A stretch of DNA of 64,000 bases from Misgurnus anguillicaudatus. Its lineage: Eukaryota; Chordata; Actinopteri; Cypriniformes; Cobitidae. A program made the position numbers and the translations under genes. Positions 1 to 10,929 of this stretch are shown piece by piece. Where the stretch lies: assembly GCF_027580225.2 (NCBI RefSeq), contig NC_073346.2, positions 3,615,001 to 3,679,000 of the forward strand. Direction: 5' to 3'. The number at the start of each line of letters is the position of its first letter. Position 1 is the first letter of the stretch. The notes beneath the pieces are model-generated. The model was given only the letters and a program-made list of their open reading frames with translations, did not search any database and was not told the DNA's origin.

Positions 1-860
1 CTGTGCTTCATGGGTGTCATTCTGTGGGTCAGGTCAGATGCACATGCCTATCAGAGACTGCAGCCAGGGGTAACTTCTGTCCCTCAGTAATTATTATTAT
101 GATAGGCATCATGTGTTTCTATTTGTTACTGTAACATTGGCACATTGTCACTTAAGTAAAATATGTTAAGATTTCTGGCTCAATATTGACAATGTATTTG
201 CACACACAATTTATTAGAACTTTAGATTCATCTCAAATTATCTAGTAAGTGAAAGATGAGGTTATTTATGAATTGACCAAATTTAAATAGAAATGTACTT
301 GTTAACATTACTTAACTGATGGAAATGTGTTTCATACATCTACTGATATTTGGAGATATATTAATGATGAACATAATTAAATGTATAGTATTTAGTCCGA
401 ACACAAATATGAATATTTTTTATTAATGGACATAATTAAATGTACAGTAATTAGTCCAATTACAAATATCAATCCATGTTATTAAAAAAATAGTTTCTTT
501 AAAGAAAATATCATAAATGTTTTAAGACAGCAATAAATATTTGCGACTGTAAATGTAATAAAATAAATGCTTTAATATTGTAATATTATGCAAAATATAT
601 GCTTCCACGCACGCTGCACGCTCATCATAAGTACACGCATGCGCAGACATCCTCCGGAGCCTCGTATTATTAACTAAAATGAACTTACCCTGCAACATAA
701 CCTGCTCCGGAGTAGGTTATCTTCAGAGAGTCAGTTGCTATGGTTACTTACATAACCCGAAAGTTACCTACGTTTTTAGAACCAAAAGCAGAGGTTTTCC
801 GCTTACTTACTCCCAAACTTACCCGGGTAAGCCACATAACCAGCTTTCTGGAATACACCC
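1..860. other. AT-rich intergenic DNA with one palindromic repeat segment
   Basis: No gene is visible. Positions 1-640 are AT-rich without a clear repeat structure apart from a short duplicated phrase near 365-475 (ATAATTAAATGTA seen twice). Positions 660-855 are GC-richer and hold a near-perfect 20-bp palindrome at 699-718 (AACCTGCTCCGG then its complement). The 70-codon frame at 679-891 lies in this repeat-like stretch and shows no domain. I believe this style of palindromic segment is interspersed in fish genomes, but I cannot name the family from sequence alone. Confidence 0.4.
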
Positions 861-1056
861 CTGGTGGCCAATACACAACATGACAACATAAACATCAGTT
901 GAGGGCTGCAACATCACTTTTAAAATTACAATATCCTGCCCGGACCACTGTTGTGAGTGATATAAGTATTTGAAATGAAAATGATTTCTTAATGTCTAGT
1001 GATATATTAGGGCCATTTTATGATTAATTGATATAAATTTCTTCCATACTGTTCCT
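861..1056 (-). mobile_element. Truncated TTAA-target MITE, AGGAACAGTA family
   Basis: The right edge reads as the complement of AGGAACAGTATGG followed by TTAA at 1057-1060. The body matches the complete copy at 22291-22557 in reverse orientation for about 195 bases, for example the phrase around ATCATAAAATGGCCCT. The second terminus is missing; similarity stops near 861. The TTAA target and AGG termini fit Kolobok- or piggyBac-type non-autonomous elements. No coding capacity. Confidence 0.7.
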
Positions 1057-1060
1057 TTAA

Positions 1061-3470
1061 AATAAATCTTGTGTGACTGAAACGCTGTAAAGCAGGTAAA
1101 TTTAGATCATGATTTTGAATGGAAGTCAATAACGCCCTCTGCCGGTTGGGTATACCAAGATGGCCGCTCGAACTCTGTGCTGGTTTCACCTCACGCTGTT
1201 ACGTTAAGTGTTCTATGCGCAATCCAGTCATTTATATAGATCAGTGGATAAACACAAATCTGTTTGGATGCTTAACTGTGAAGGCACTAACAAGCCACTG
1301 CTGATTTCATGTTGTCATGTAATGACGAGATCATACTCAACTCCTCAACCACTCTCCCCACCAGTCCAACTCACATTCTAACGCTATCTCATTGCAATTA
1401 TTTTATAAGATGGCTAATTCCTATTCATTTATACAACCACATTCCTTTGCCCCTGTGTTGCACCTAGATTTAGTTGAATTGACTTAAAAAATTGTAGGAA
1501 AGTTGTTGCACTAAAAAAGAAAGTAATGTGAACTAAAACAAGACTACATTTAACTTTTCAGTTACATTAACATTTCTAGTAATTCCAACTTAATAATGCA
1601 AGTTCAGTAAACTTAATTTTAAATTGATTTAACTTTAAATAATTTGTAATATCAATTGCTCTGCAATTTAATAAAACAAGTTACTTTTAGGGTTATAAAT
1701 TGAATAATTTCACAAAATTCATGACTGACTATGCAGACATGTTATATATTTTAGTATCCTTAGCTTGGTCATCTGCATTTTCTGGATCAGATTGGGCTTG
1801 TATTGATAAGGTAGTAAAGACGATATTAACTCCTGTTAGCATTGCATTGTGAGCGAATCTTTCAAACATGGTAAGGAGTGTCACATTTCCTGCTGACGTC
1901 AGAGGTATTCAGGCCAATCACCACGTACAGATTAGCTGGCCAATCAATGATACAGTGCTTTTCAGAACAATGAGCTTTGTAACAAATCAGAGCGTTTGAG
2001 GAAGACAGGGATTAATGGAGCAACAATAATGTACAGTATGTGGAAAATAATGTGTTTTTAACCATAAACCATGCGAACACATTGTATTGCAGCAAATACA
2101 CAAAATAACTTTGTTTTTAGCAATGAAACAGGTACTCTTTAAATGTTTTTATTTAATGGTTTTTATACGCTTAAAAGTTTAATGAACAAGAATTTTTAAA
2201 AGTATTTTTAAGTTGTGTAAAACACAAAATATTAAGTGATGTTCACTTCATTCTAACTTAACTTTCAATGATAATCCTGTATTTTTTGTGATTAACAAAC
2301 AGCTTTGTGTAAAATTAGCTAGTGTGTATTTCTAGCCATCAAACAGTCCGTATTTAAAAGTGTAAGCCCAGTGATGTCTGTGGTGCAAGGTATTCAACAT
2401 GTGTTAAACAAACACTATAAAAAAGGATGTGTTGATTGTTTACACAATGTTTGTGTTGTGCAATTGAACACATTATGTGCATTTTTAACTAATTATGTTT
2501 CATTTTGTGTTAAAATAAATAAAAGGGACAACACAAATTGTTCCAATAATAACACAGATATGTGGGACAACACTTTAGCATTGTCGCTAAAATAAAACCG
2601 TTTTTAAAGTGTAATATGTTACAGAACATTGTTTTGATTTAAGAAAGCTACAGAATTTGATTACAGTAAAAAAAATTCCCTGCATGAGCAGCAGAGACTA
2701 CAGTAATGTTTTCCAACATTCACAGTCCAATTTCTCCATCTTTCCTGATTAGAGCCAAAGCCTTAAATCTACTCTTACCATCCAGTACTGTATGATCTGT
2801 ACCATTATTGTCATCATCTCAAATACAGATTTCCTCTCAAGGATTTAGTCTGCCTGCATAAATCATTAAATTGCGCATTTCTCTTTTGTCGGGAAACATA
2901 AAGGCAAGACATATACTGTAAAGGTTTTAGACATGATTTAAAAACAGTTATCTAACATAAAAGGGAATAACAGATGACATCACTTTATTTCCTTGTTGCC
3001 TGCTGAGACTTGGAGTTTGAGTAATTTTGATGAACTGTTTCAGAACAGACTGGACAAAGGTGACAGGTGAACTGGTTACGCTTTCAGGTAGTTGGCATAT
3101 TTTATGATGTCACTTAGCATTGATTGAACCAGTGATATTTTTAAAACCTTAACAGTATCACTTTATACAGACTTGAAAAGATTTTCCTGAGGAGGACTCC
3201 ATTCAAAACACCATCTGAGAACACACAGTATCATATGTGAAACATTACAGTACATGTGTGATGTTGGAATGTGTATGGAAGTTATTAAATTGTGAATAAA
3301 GACCAACATTTAAAGTGATGGATTCAGTCTCAGAATGACATACAGCAAGTCAAGCTTAAAATGCACAAATGAGGACAAAATCCTAAACAGATGGCCAGAT
3401 GGCTTTAATGAATCTATATAATTCATCAATATTTTTCTCTGGTGCATAATAACAAATGAAGTGAAACAAA
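1061..3470. other. AT-rich intergenic DNA, no gene seen
   Basis: No reliable gene. Several stretches look like old repeats (for example 1470-1710 and 1850-2130) but I cannot find paired ends. A 74-codon frame at 2371-2595 is rich in Asn, Cys and Val with AT-rich codons and no motif, so I do not call it. A perfect CRE-like TGACGTCA is absent here, though TGACGTCAG occurs near 1894. Confidence 0.4.
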
Positions 3471-3475
3471 TGGTA

Positions 3476-4201
3476 ACAGTTTACTTGAAGGAGTGTTCAT
3501 AAGACCGTCATAATCGTGACATGACACGTGTCATAAACATGAAGGAGCTTTTTATGCATGTTTAGGACAACTGTCATTAAGTGTCATTTTTTCAATTATG
3601 TAATTTTTAATGCAAAGATGACATTGTTTGAGATGTCTTTGTTATGACGACTTGACATAAACCACCAATACATCATATCTTGTCATAAACATGACATAGC
3701 AGATTAATTATCAAACTACCTAGCTTTAGCTTCAATATGTACCACTGTAGTTGAGGTCAAGAAAAATATATGATACTGTTATAAAACAACTTGACAGAGT
3801 ATTAACACTGACATTTGACAATGGCATTTTATTGACAAATTAAATTTGTATCACTGATAAAAATATTCATGACACAATTCTAATGGCCTAATATCAAAAC
3901 CAACCACATGACAGTTTAATGTAATGTTAACCTATAAAGCTGGGTAGTGTCTTAGGTTTGATCATTAATCTGTCACTGTTATGACAGATTTATGACAAGT
4001 TATGATGCATTTATGGTGTATGGTTTATATCAAGTTGTCATAACAATTTGCATTAAAATGACATCATTAACAGTATGAATTTCACTTAATGACAGTTGTC
4101 ATAAACGTGCATAAAATCTCACTCATGTTCATGACACGTGTCATGTCATGATTATGAAGGTGCCATGTCAGTCTTATGCACACCCCTTCAAGTAAAGTGT
4201 T
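3476..4201. mobile_element. Fold-back MITE, about 0.73 kb
   Basis: The two ends are long inverted copies. The left arm begins near CAGTTTACTTGAAGGAGTGT and the right arm is the complement of ACACTTTACTTGAAGGGGTG. The similarity continues for well over 100 bases per arm, including the palindromic phrase ATGACACGTGTCAT in both arms. There is no coding frame, so it is a non-autonomous element able to form a long hairpin. The class is uncertain because no target duplication is clear. Confidence 0.8.
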
Positions 4202-4339
4202 TTAATTTGCTCTCAGGAGATAAAAATATTTCACCCGTCCCTGAAACATAAACTCTTAGAAATAAAGCTGTAACTGGGATGGTCCCCCATAAATTATGTA
4301 GGTACAGATATGAATACATTTGGTTCATAATGTACCTTT

Positions 4340-4825
4340 TGTCAGGATTTGTGTTGAATGAACCCAAGAGCAGACGTTGTGGGAAAAACTGAAGACTTTA
4401 TTTTAACAAAGAGAAAACAAAAACCCACAATGGGGCAAAACCAACATGAAACAAGATGTACCAAGCACAAACAGGACTAGACTACACTACATTAAAAAAA
4501 GACAAAGAACTGGACTAAACTAGACTAGAATGACAAAGAACAATAAACTTGACTTAACTTGATTTAAGTTACAATCAGGTCAGGAACAAAACAGTACGAT
4601 CACAGACAGAACAAAGAGCACAAGGACTTTAAATAGGGGAACCAATGAGGGGAACAGGTGAAAATAATAACAAGTAAGGGAGCGGGTAAAAAGTGACGAG
4701 ACACAGGAAATACGTGGTCTAGTATAGTTTATATAAACCACATATTCCCCACACAAACCATTGTACTGTCAGAACCCTGCCATACTGGGCTAAAACAAGA
4801 CAAGGTTTCCGGCAGGATCCTGACA
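4340..4825 (-). mobile_element. Solo LTR with 5-bp target duplication
   Basis: The 486-bp segment begins TGTCAGGAT and ends ATCCTGACA, so it has the TG...CA ends of an LTR. It is flanked by CCTTT on both sides (4335-4339 and 4826-4830), a 5-bp duplication typical of Ty3/gypsy and retroviral-type integration. On the minus strand a polyadenylation signal AATAAA lies near the end close to 4400, which sets the orientation. No internal retrotransposon region is attached, so recombination between two LTRs probably left this one. A related copy starts at 49507. Confidence 0.85.
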
Positions 4826-4830
4826 CCTTT

Positions 4831-5723
4831 GATCATGTATTATGGACTCTTTATAGGTACTTTTTGAAAGTGTGTGCTTTTGTACCACTTCTGAGATTAA
4901 AACATAAGATGTGTCTGATGTTTAAAAGCAATAAGAATTGAGTGTCTATCAGAGTTGCCAAGTCTTGCGAAATAAATATGCAACTGTAGCTTTAAAAACA
5001 AGCCCAGTATCATTATATTATTTATTATCATCAAGATTATTTATTATAAATTATTTTGTTATCAATAAAAGAGCACTAAAACATATCCTTAAAAGATAAG
5101 CTGTTGGTTATTTTTTGGTAAACGCACACCTGACGCATTTCTTAAAATAACCACCAAAGCAATGTCTGTGGTTACGGTAGTATTAAAGTGAATAATTATT
5201 TAAAAATAATGCCCACTTGTCTACCTGTTTTTATTAAAGTATGTTCTGCTTTGAGTAATACATTACAAAAAATATTTTTAAAAAGCGCTGCGACATCTCC
5301 TGGCTTGGGACCTTGGCAGCTGTGGTGTCTATGGTAAAAAGTTTTCAATTTAATAGTTTAATTTAATTTAAGATATACCACATTATATTACTTATGATAT
5401 ATGTAATAATGTTGTTTTTGAAAGGTGAACCTAATTGAGACCTTAATGTTAGGTATTTGACTCAAACACTAAATTATAGTCTGAAGATACGTGTTAAGAA
5501 TATGAGCAGTGATCAATGCTGACAGTCTAATGTCAGAAATGTGAAAAAGCTGAAACTCTACTTAATCTACTACAAAGAAAATAAAGTCAACAAACTGACA
5601 GGGTTCTTTTAAAGGGCTCAGGATATTTAATCTACAACACGCTTTAAATGAATGAGATTGACAGCAGATCTCAAACAGCTGCCTTGAATTAACACCTTCA
5701 GATGTACACCAGAGATTTTTATC
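4831..5723. other. Intergenic DNA, nothing recognised
   Basis: AT-rich sequence without open frames over 60 codons, paired ends, or RNA genes that I can see. Confidence 0.4.
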
Positions 5724-5742
5724 ATCTCTCTCTCTTTCTTTC

Positions 5743-5788
<46 letters not shown>
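5724..5788. repeat. (CT)n microsatellite
   Basis: An almost pure CT run of about 65 bases with a short CTTTCCCC interruption near its left end. Confidence 0.95.
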
Positions 5789-5789
<1 letters not shown>

Positions 5790-5946
5790 TTCTTTACTAT
5801 TAAAATAAAATATATTTTCTCCTACAGTATATATATTATATCTTACAAGAATGCCTTAAATTAGATAGAGACTTTTAGATTAATCTGTGTGTACATTTCC
5901 ACAACTTTAAGAAACGTATACATTTTTTAATATGTTTAAAAGTTAA

Positions 5947-6162
5947 AGGCGGAGTCCACGATGTTTGAAAGCCAATGTTGATATTTAAAATCACCCAAAC
6001 AAACACGCCCCTACCCCAATAGAATCTGGACCTTCTGTTGATAGACCCGCCCCACACATACGCAACCCGGCATTTGATTTGATTTGATTGGCTATAAGTG
6101 TGCTTTGGTAGTCGGCCCGTCTCCTTTTCCAACGCGTTTTTCAAACATCGTGGACTCCGCCT
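5947..6162. mobile_element. TTAA-target MITE, AGGCGGAG family (copy 1)
   Basis: A 216-bp element with inverted ends AGGCGGAGTCCACGATGTTT, about 25 bp nearly perfect. TTAA occurs on both sides (5943-5946 and 6163-6166). The 89-codon minus frame at 5875-6144 only reads through this MITE and is not a gene. The second copy at 60984-61221 lies in the opposite orientation. TTAA duplication with AGG-type ends suggests Kolobok or piggyBac mobilisation. Confidence 0.9.
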
Positions 6163-6169
6163 TTAATGG

Positions 6170-7100
6170 GGGCAGCCGTTGTTTATTTGTCCCCTATACA
6201 AGAGTACAATACTAATACAGCATTTGGCTTGAAACCTAAATCTAAATCTGATTAGCAATAACTTAATTCAATATAATTTTTTGCAGGAGCATTTGCAGTA
6301 TAGACATATACCGTATAATAAAGAGACTTATAAAACATATATCATACATATAGTAATATTGCAAAATACCTACAGGAGCAATAACAAATAGTAAAGTAAT
6401 GGAAAAATAACTTAAATTAGTTCACAGCATAAATCATTTTTACATGTTTGAAAAAAAGGCAAACTTACATAAGGAAGGTAAGATATGAGGCTATGACAAA
6501 GTCGAAGGACTTACATTTTTATTTTTAATCCTTTATATTCAAACTAGTGCACCATTCACTCACAATGACAATTCTTGTGCCACTTCAAATCTGAAGACTG
6601 AATCTCCTAACAGGCCTGTTAACGTCAAACATCACTCTGGGTCTACAGCTGGTGTGTTTTCACTTAAACTCAGACGTTTGGCTGCAGATTGGACATGTGG
6701 ATGAAGAGCAGAATTAATTCCCAACTCCCTAAAGCAAACCGTACTAAAATTCATGACCTGTCAATAATCATTTGGCTAAAAGAACAAACGCACACAGTGT
6801 TTTTCTTTGTATATTTTTGACTTCATGAAAAACGAGACTCTTCTGTTGATATTTAATGTCTTTACAGTCTGGTCTGTTGGCTTGTATAAGAGAGGTTTCC
6901 CACCTATTCCAGTTGAAAATTGTCTGAGGACCTGCCTGAGCAGCTAGACCATCTCAAACCAAATAAGAACTAGGCTGATATATACTTTGTCTTTATTTCT
7001 TCAGCTTCGACTAGATTTTTGAATCCAGAAAATCCCAGCAAACACACGCAGCGTGATTCTTAGCATATTGCTATCTGGTTTCCAGGTTTTTGCGGGTGAA
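6170..7100. other. Intergenic DNA, single-copy in appearance
   Basis: No gene or paired ends. Positions 6540-6790 have more even base composition than the surroundings and no similarity elsewhere in the window, so they could be a conserved non-coding stretch, but this cannot be tested here. Confidence 0.35.
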
Positions 7101-8470
7101 AGATCAAGATCAAGCTTTATTTATATTCCGTACGGGCAATTTTTAATACAGCGGTAGTCAAAAAATACAGGAAAAACACAAAACAACCTCATACATCACA
7201 ATAAAACATACATAAAAATAGGTATAAAAGTAAACTTTAAACATTGAAGGGCCCTATTTTAACAATCTAAGCGCATTGTCTAAAACGCATGGCGCACGGT
7301 CTAAATGGGCGTGTCTGATGCCACTTTTGCTAATTTAACGACGGGAAAATGGTTTGTGCGCCGAGCGCACGGTCGAAAAGGGTTGTTCATTTTTGCTAAT
7401 GACTAATGGGTGTGTTTTGGGCGTAACGTACAATAAACCAATGAGAGTCTTAGCTCTCATCCCCTTTAAGAGACAGTTGCGCTGGCGCTATGTCTAATCC
7501 CTATTTAGATGACGGACTTTGTAAACTGATAAACTAAGCGGAGGAAGAAGGTCCCCAGTTTAAGAATAATGTTAAATAATTGTGTTGTTTTCATTTGTAT
7601 TGAAATTTTTATTTTTTGAAAAAAATTACGTTTTCTTTCATTCATAGATGTACAAATAGCAGGCTTTTAATTGCTGTAAATGTATTGATACCCTACATAA
7701 TCATTATAAAGAAAGCATTACTTAAAAATGTTTCTCACCTCACCATATCCACAGGTACAGAGTCATCATATACAATAAATCTGCAGGGTATCATTTAAAA
7801 AACATTTAAAAATAGATGCATTTGATTGTTTAAAGCAAAGCATTTATTTACTTACCAGGCTGCAGGTGAAGCAGCTCTTTGTGCCTTTTAACGTCTCATA
7901 ATTAGTCCTCATTTATGTCCAAGAGACTCAATAATAATCTTTAACATTCAATCCTTTAATCTTTCATATTTAAAAGCGTTTTTGTGCTGCTGCGCATTAT
8001 GTATGTGATAAGCAAATCTGCGTTGTCATGCCGTTTATAGACGCATAATGCGCTCTTTAAATAACAAAAAAAACATATTGCGCCATAGACTTTAAAGCAG
8101 GTTTTTGTTGGTCAATGGCGTAGTCTATTTTAGTTGCCTCAAAATAGCAACGCACCAACAATGCGCCTGAACACACCTCGTTTTCAGACCAGAACACCCA
8201 TGGGCGCAAAATTAGGCGCAAATGCATTTGCTATTTAAACAACGTGGCGCTAAACGTGAAAATTATCATTGCTCCGAGTTAAAGACACTTGCGTCGCACA
8301 TTGCGCTGCATTGCACTGGGTGTATGATAGAGCCCTGAGTTTTTTAAAAGTATCCCAATGGTCATTTAACAGCCAGATAGCACAGGGGACAAATGAGTAT
8401 TTGTAACGCATTTCATCATGTCAATGGTATTTGAAAGATGAAAAGTTTCTGAAAGATTCAGTTCATGGAT
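7101..8470 (-). pseudogene. Non-LTR retrotransposon 3' end, split by a DNA transposon
   Basis: On the minus strand positions 8411-8345 read RYKYSFVPCAIWLLNDHW, a C-terminal phrase typical of LINE polyproteins (a Ser-Phe-x-Pro-x-Ala-Ile-x-Leu-Leu-Asn motif). The 3' UTR continues at 7247-7101 and ends in a tail that reads AATAAAGCTTGATCTTGATC, a short-repeat tail as seen in I/Nimb-like LINEs. A Harbinger-like element at 7248-8335 sits between the two parts with TGA on each side. The 5' part is lost; the clade is inferred only from the C-terminal phrase and tail. Confidence 0.65.
7248..8335. mobile_element. PIF/Harbinger-like non-autonomous element
   Basis: A 1088-bp element with ends GGGCCCTATTTTAAC and the complement of GGGCTCTATCATAC, flanked by TGA on both sides (7245-7247, 8336-8338). 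GC-rich subterminal parts carry many GCGC words. A 3-bp duplication fits PIF/Harbinger. Inside there is no transposase; the only frame is 60 codons of AT-rich sequence. It interrupts a LINE 3' end, so it is the younger of the two. Confidence 0.75.
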
Positions 8471-8511
8471 GACAAGAACTACCAACCCATTGGTTGTACA
8501 CAGCTTCACCT

Positions 8512-8718
8512 CACTGTAAAAAAACTTAGCTGTAATTATGCAGCTGGTGACCAGTAACTTACTGTAGAAGATAAAGGCTGAAAATGTTTCATGCTCATTT
8601 AACTTTGAACAAACTGTTGCCAGTAAATAACATAAATGTAAAATCTACAGTAAGTTACTGGCAGCTAGTTGCCAGTAATACCCAATAATACTGTAATTTC
8701 TACAAAATTGTTACATTG
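8512..8718. mobile_element. Small MITE, CACTGTAAAAA / GCCAGTAACTTACTGTAG family (copy 1)
   Basis: About 207 bp with imperfect inverted ends (CACTGTAAA at left, a decayed TTACATTG at right) and internal inverted phrases GCCAGTAACTTACTGTAG and CTACAGTAAGTTACTGGC. Two more copies lie at 28688-28878 and 45613-45819. Confidence 0.8.
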
Positions 8719-9210
8719 TTTAACTTGAACACATATTAAATCCACTTGAGGATGGAGTTTGATGATAAGATGACATTCACAACACACATTGTACAACATC
8801 AGGGAAAACAGACCTGTGCTGTCATGCTGCAGTAGCAATGCCCTATTGGCCGAATAATTGGCCTTTTTAAAGGATCTTAAACTAAAGAGAGCTCATCTAT
8901 CACTTCCCCAGATACTTTTATTTACTTAGCTTTGTATACTGTGCTTATTGTAAGGTCATATTTTAAACCAGATATCTCATTTGTGTAGGTCAGACTCCAT
9001 TATGGTGAATGACATTGCCAAATTTAATAATGGCACAAATATAATCATGTTAACTATCATGCTAATATAAGCCAGTGTTACTGTTAGCTAGCTAAAGGCA
9101 AAATATAGACATATGACAGTCAGCTAAAAACTAAAAAAAAAAAAAACAGAAAATACTGTACCTTTTAGGTCACCTGGCTGGGACATTTCATGAAACTGAT
9201 TTTGAGTTTC

Positions 9211-9292
9211 AATTCAATTCAATTTTATTTATATAGCAGCGCTTTTCACAATTGTTCATTGTTTCAAAGCAGCTTTACATGAATAGATGTAG
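9211..9292 (-). mobile_element. L2 LINE 3' tail fragment
   Basis: Reverse complement of the tail seen at the end of the large L2 (16450-16520): the (TTGAA)n-like repeat, then the phrase AAAGCGCTATATAAATAAAA in altered form, then AAAGCTGCTTTG. Only the last 80 or so bases remain, as expected for a heavily 5'-truncated LINE or a SINE sharing the tail. Confidence 0.85.
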
Positions 9293-9299
9293 GGGAAAA

Positions 9300-10890
9300 C
9301 ACAGAAAATCAATCAATAGATAATATTTGCCAGAAAACAGGCAGAACAGCCACTGTGTTTCCTTATTCAAACGAAGCAGGTGACATAACTGGCAACTCTT
9401 TTGTGTTACCACACACATGCGCACCACCCATGTTAAACATCATTTGTAAGTAACTTTTGATGTCTGCTAAAAGAATGTAATGTTTGTTTGCTAAAGCAGG
9501 TCGTCCAATGATATTCATGTGAATAAAATCAATAGCAAAAAACATCATTGATGAAAGCCACATTTGATTTTTCGTGTCTAAAAACTGCTTTGAGCTACAT
9601 GTGGCTGTTATAAAAAATCTTCAGTGGAAAGCCTTGATCAGTTCTGAATAGGATATACAGTATAGTCTTTTTCTTCACGTTACCTTGGCCACACACAGCT
9701 TGCATGCATGTTGTGGAAATGAAGCCAGGGCTTATGAGATACATTAACCCTGAGCACCTCAAAATGACCATGAGCATGTGACAGCAGAATGTTTTCCCAT
9801 TAGGAGTTCAGATCCGTTTGTTCTTTCTCACAATGTGGTTGTCAGGATGTGTTCAAGGCTGGGACGAAGTGACACGGTGTAAGGTACATTCAGTAATCTG
9901 CTCAGGATGAAGCTTCAGGAAAGATGTCCTGCAGAAAAGATATCAAGTGACAAAAGCTTTCTCCTCTTCCTCTCTAATCTCACAATGCATCTCAGCACAT
10001 GAAGGTCACATCTGTGAGAGATGAGAGCGTATATTAAAGAAAGTTGGTTTAAGAGCCACTCAAGGTCGACATAAGAGATACCTCCATCAATGATACAAAC
10101 ACTTATTCAAGGGCTTGTGTTACAAACATGTGCAATGAAGCGAATTAATAAAGAGTCGACCATTTGTTTTTGTTTTATTTTCACAAGTGTTTGCAACCTA
10201 ATGAATTTAAGATGTCAACTAAATATCACTTTTTCCCTTCTGTATCTCTGCTGTTTTATGCTTCTAATTTACATGACTACACACCTATCAGGTTTTGTGA
10301 CAAATTTAGTTTTATACACTTTAAATAACAAAGCATATGCTTTTAAAGATGTTATTATGCTGTTCAAACCACAATTGAAAAGTGGTTCACCCAAAAAATA
10401 AAAAATCCTACTTTTCTCCAAAAGTCCATATGACTCAAGCTCTGAAATGTCATTAGCATCTGTGTTTATAGTCCAAGCAGTCACATGGACTATGTTAAGG
10501 TTAGTTATGAAATACTATGTTTCCGCAATATGCAAAAAGATGCAGTGATTATGGCCACAAAATATGTGAATATATTACACTTGATGTTTATTGGTTCAAA
10601 GGAATTTTGAGTCTCAAACAACCTCTCCAATCTGAATAAATGACTGAGTTTCTCATTTGTGTGACAGCATTCTCTGCATTCTGCCTACTTTCTTACTGTA
10701 CAGTCACGCAGTAAGCCAAATATGCAGTATATCCAAATATGCAAAATATGACACAGAGAAGTTGTGCATTCAAAGTTTGAAGTGTGTTATTTAAGTCTTG
10801 AATGTATTAGAACACATCAGCATACTGACTCATATGTACTGCACTGTTGTCTGTCTGTCTGTCAATCCATTACATTACCTACATGCAACA
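9300..10890. other. Intergenic DNA, no gene called
   Basis: Frames of 60-103 codons occur at 9363-9563 (-), 9595-9777 (-), 10090-10401 (+) and 10269-10484 (-), but none shows a domain and overlapping frames exist on both strands. Positions 9780-10080 look single-copy. Confidence 0.35.
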
Positions 10891-10929
10891 ATCCATTTAC
10901 GACCCCTTAAAATGAGATGTTACATCTCA

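Noticed and set aside
5875..6144. 89-codon minus frame with Trp/Gly-rich middle
   Set aside because: Lies almost wholly within a TTAA MITE that has a second copy at 60984 where the frame is not kept.
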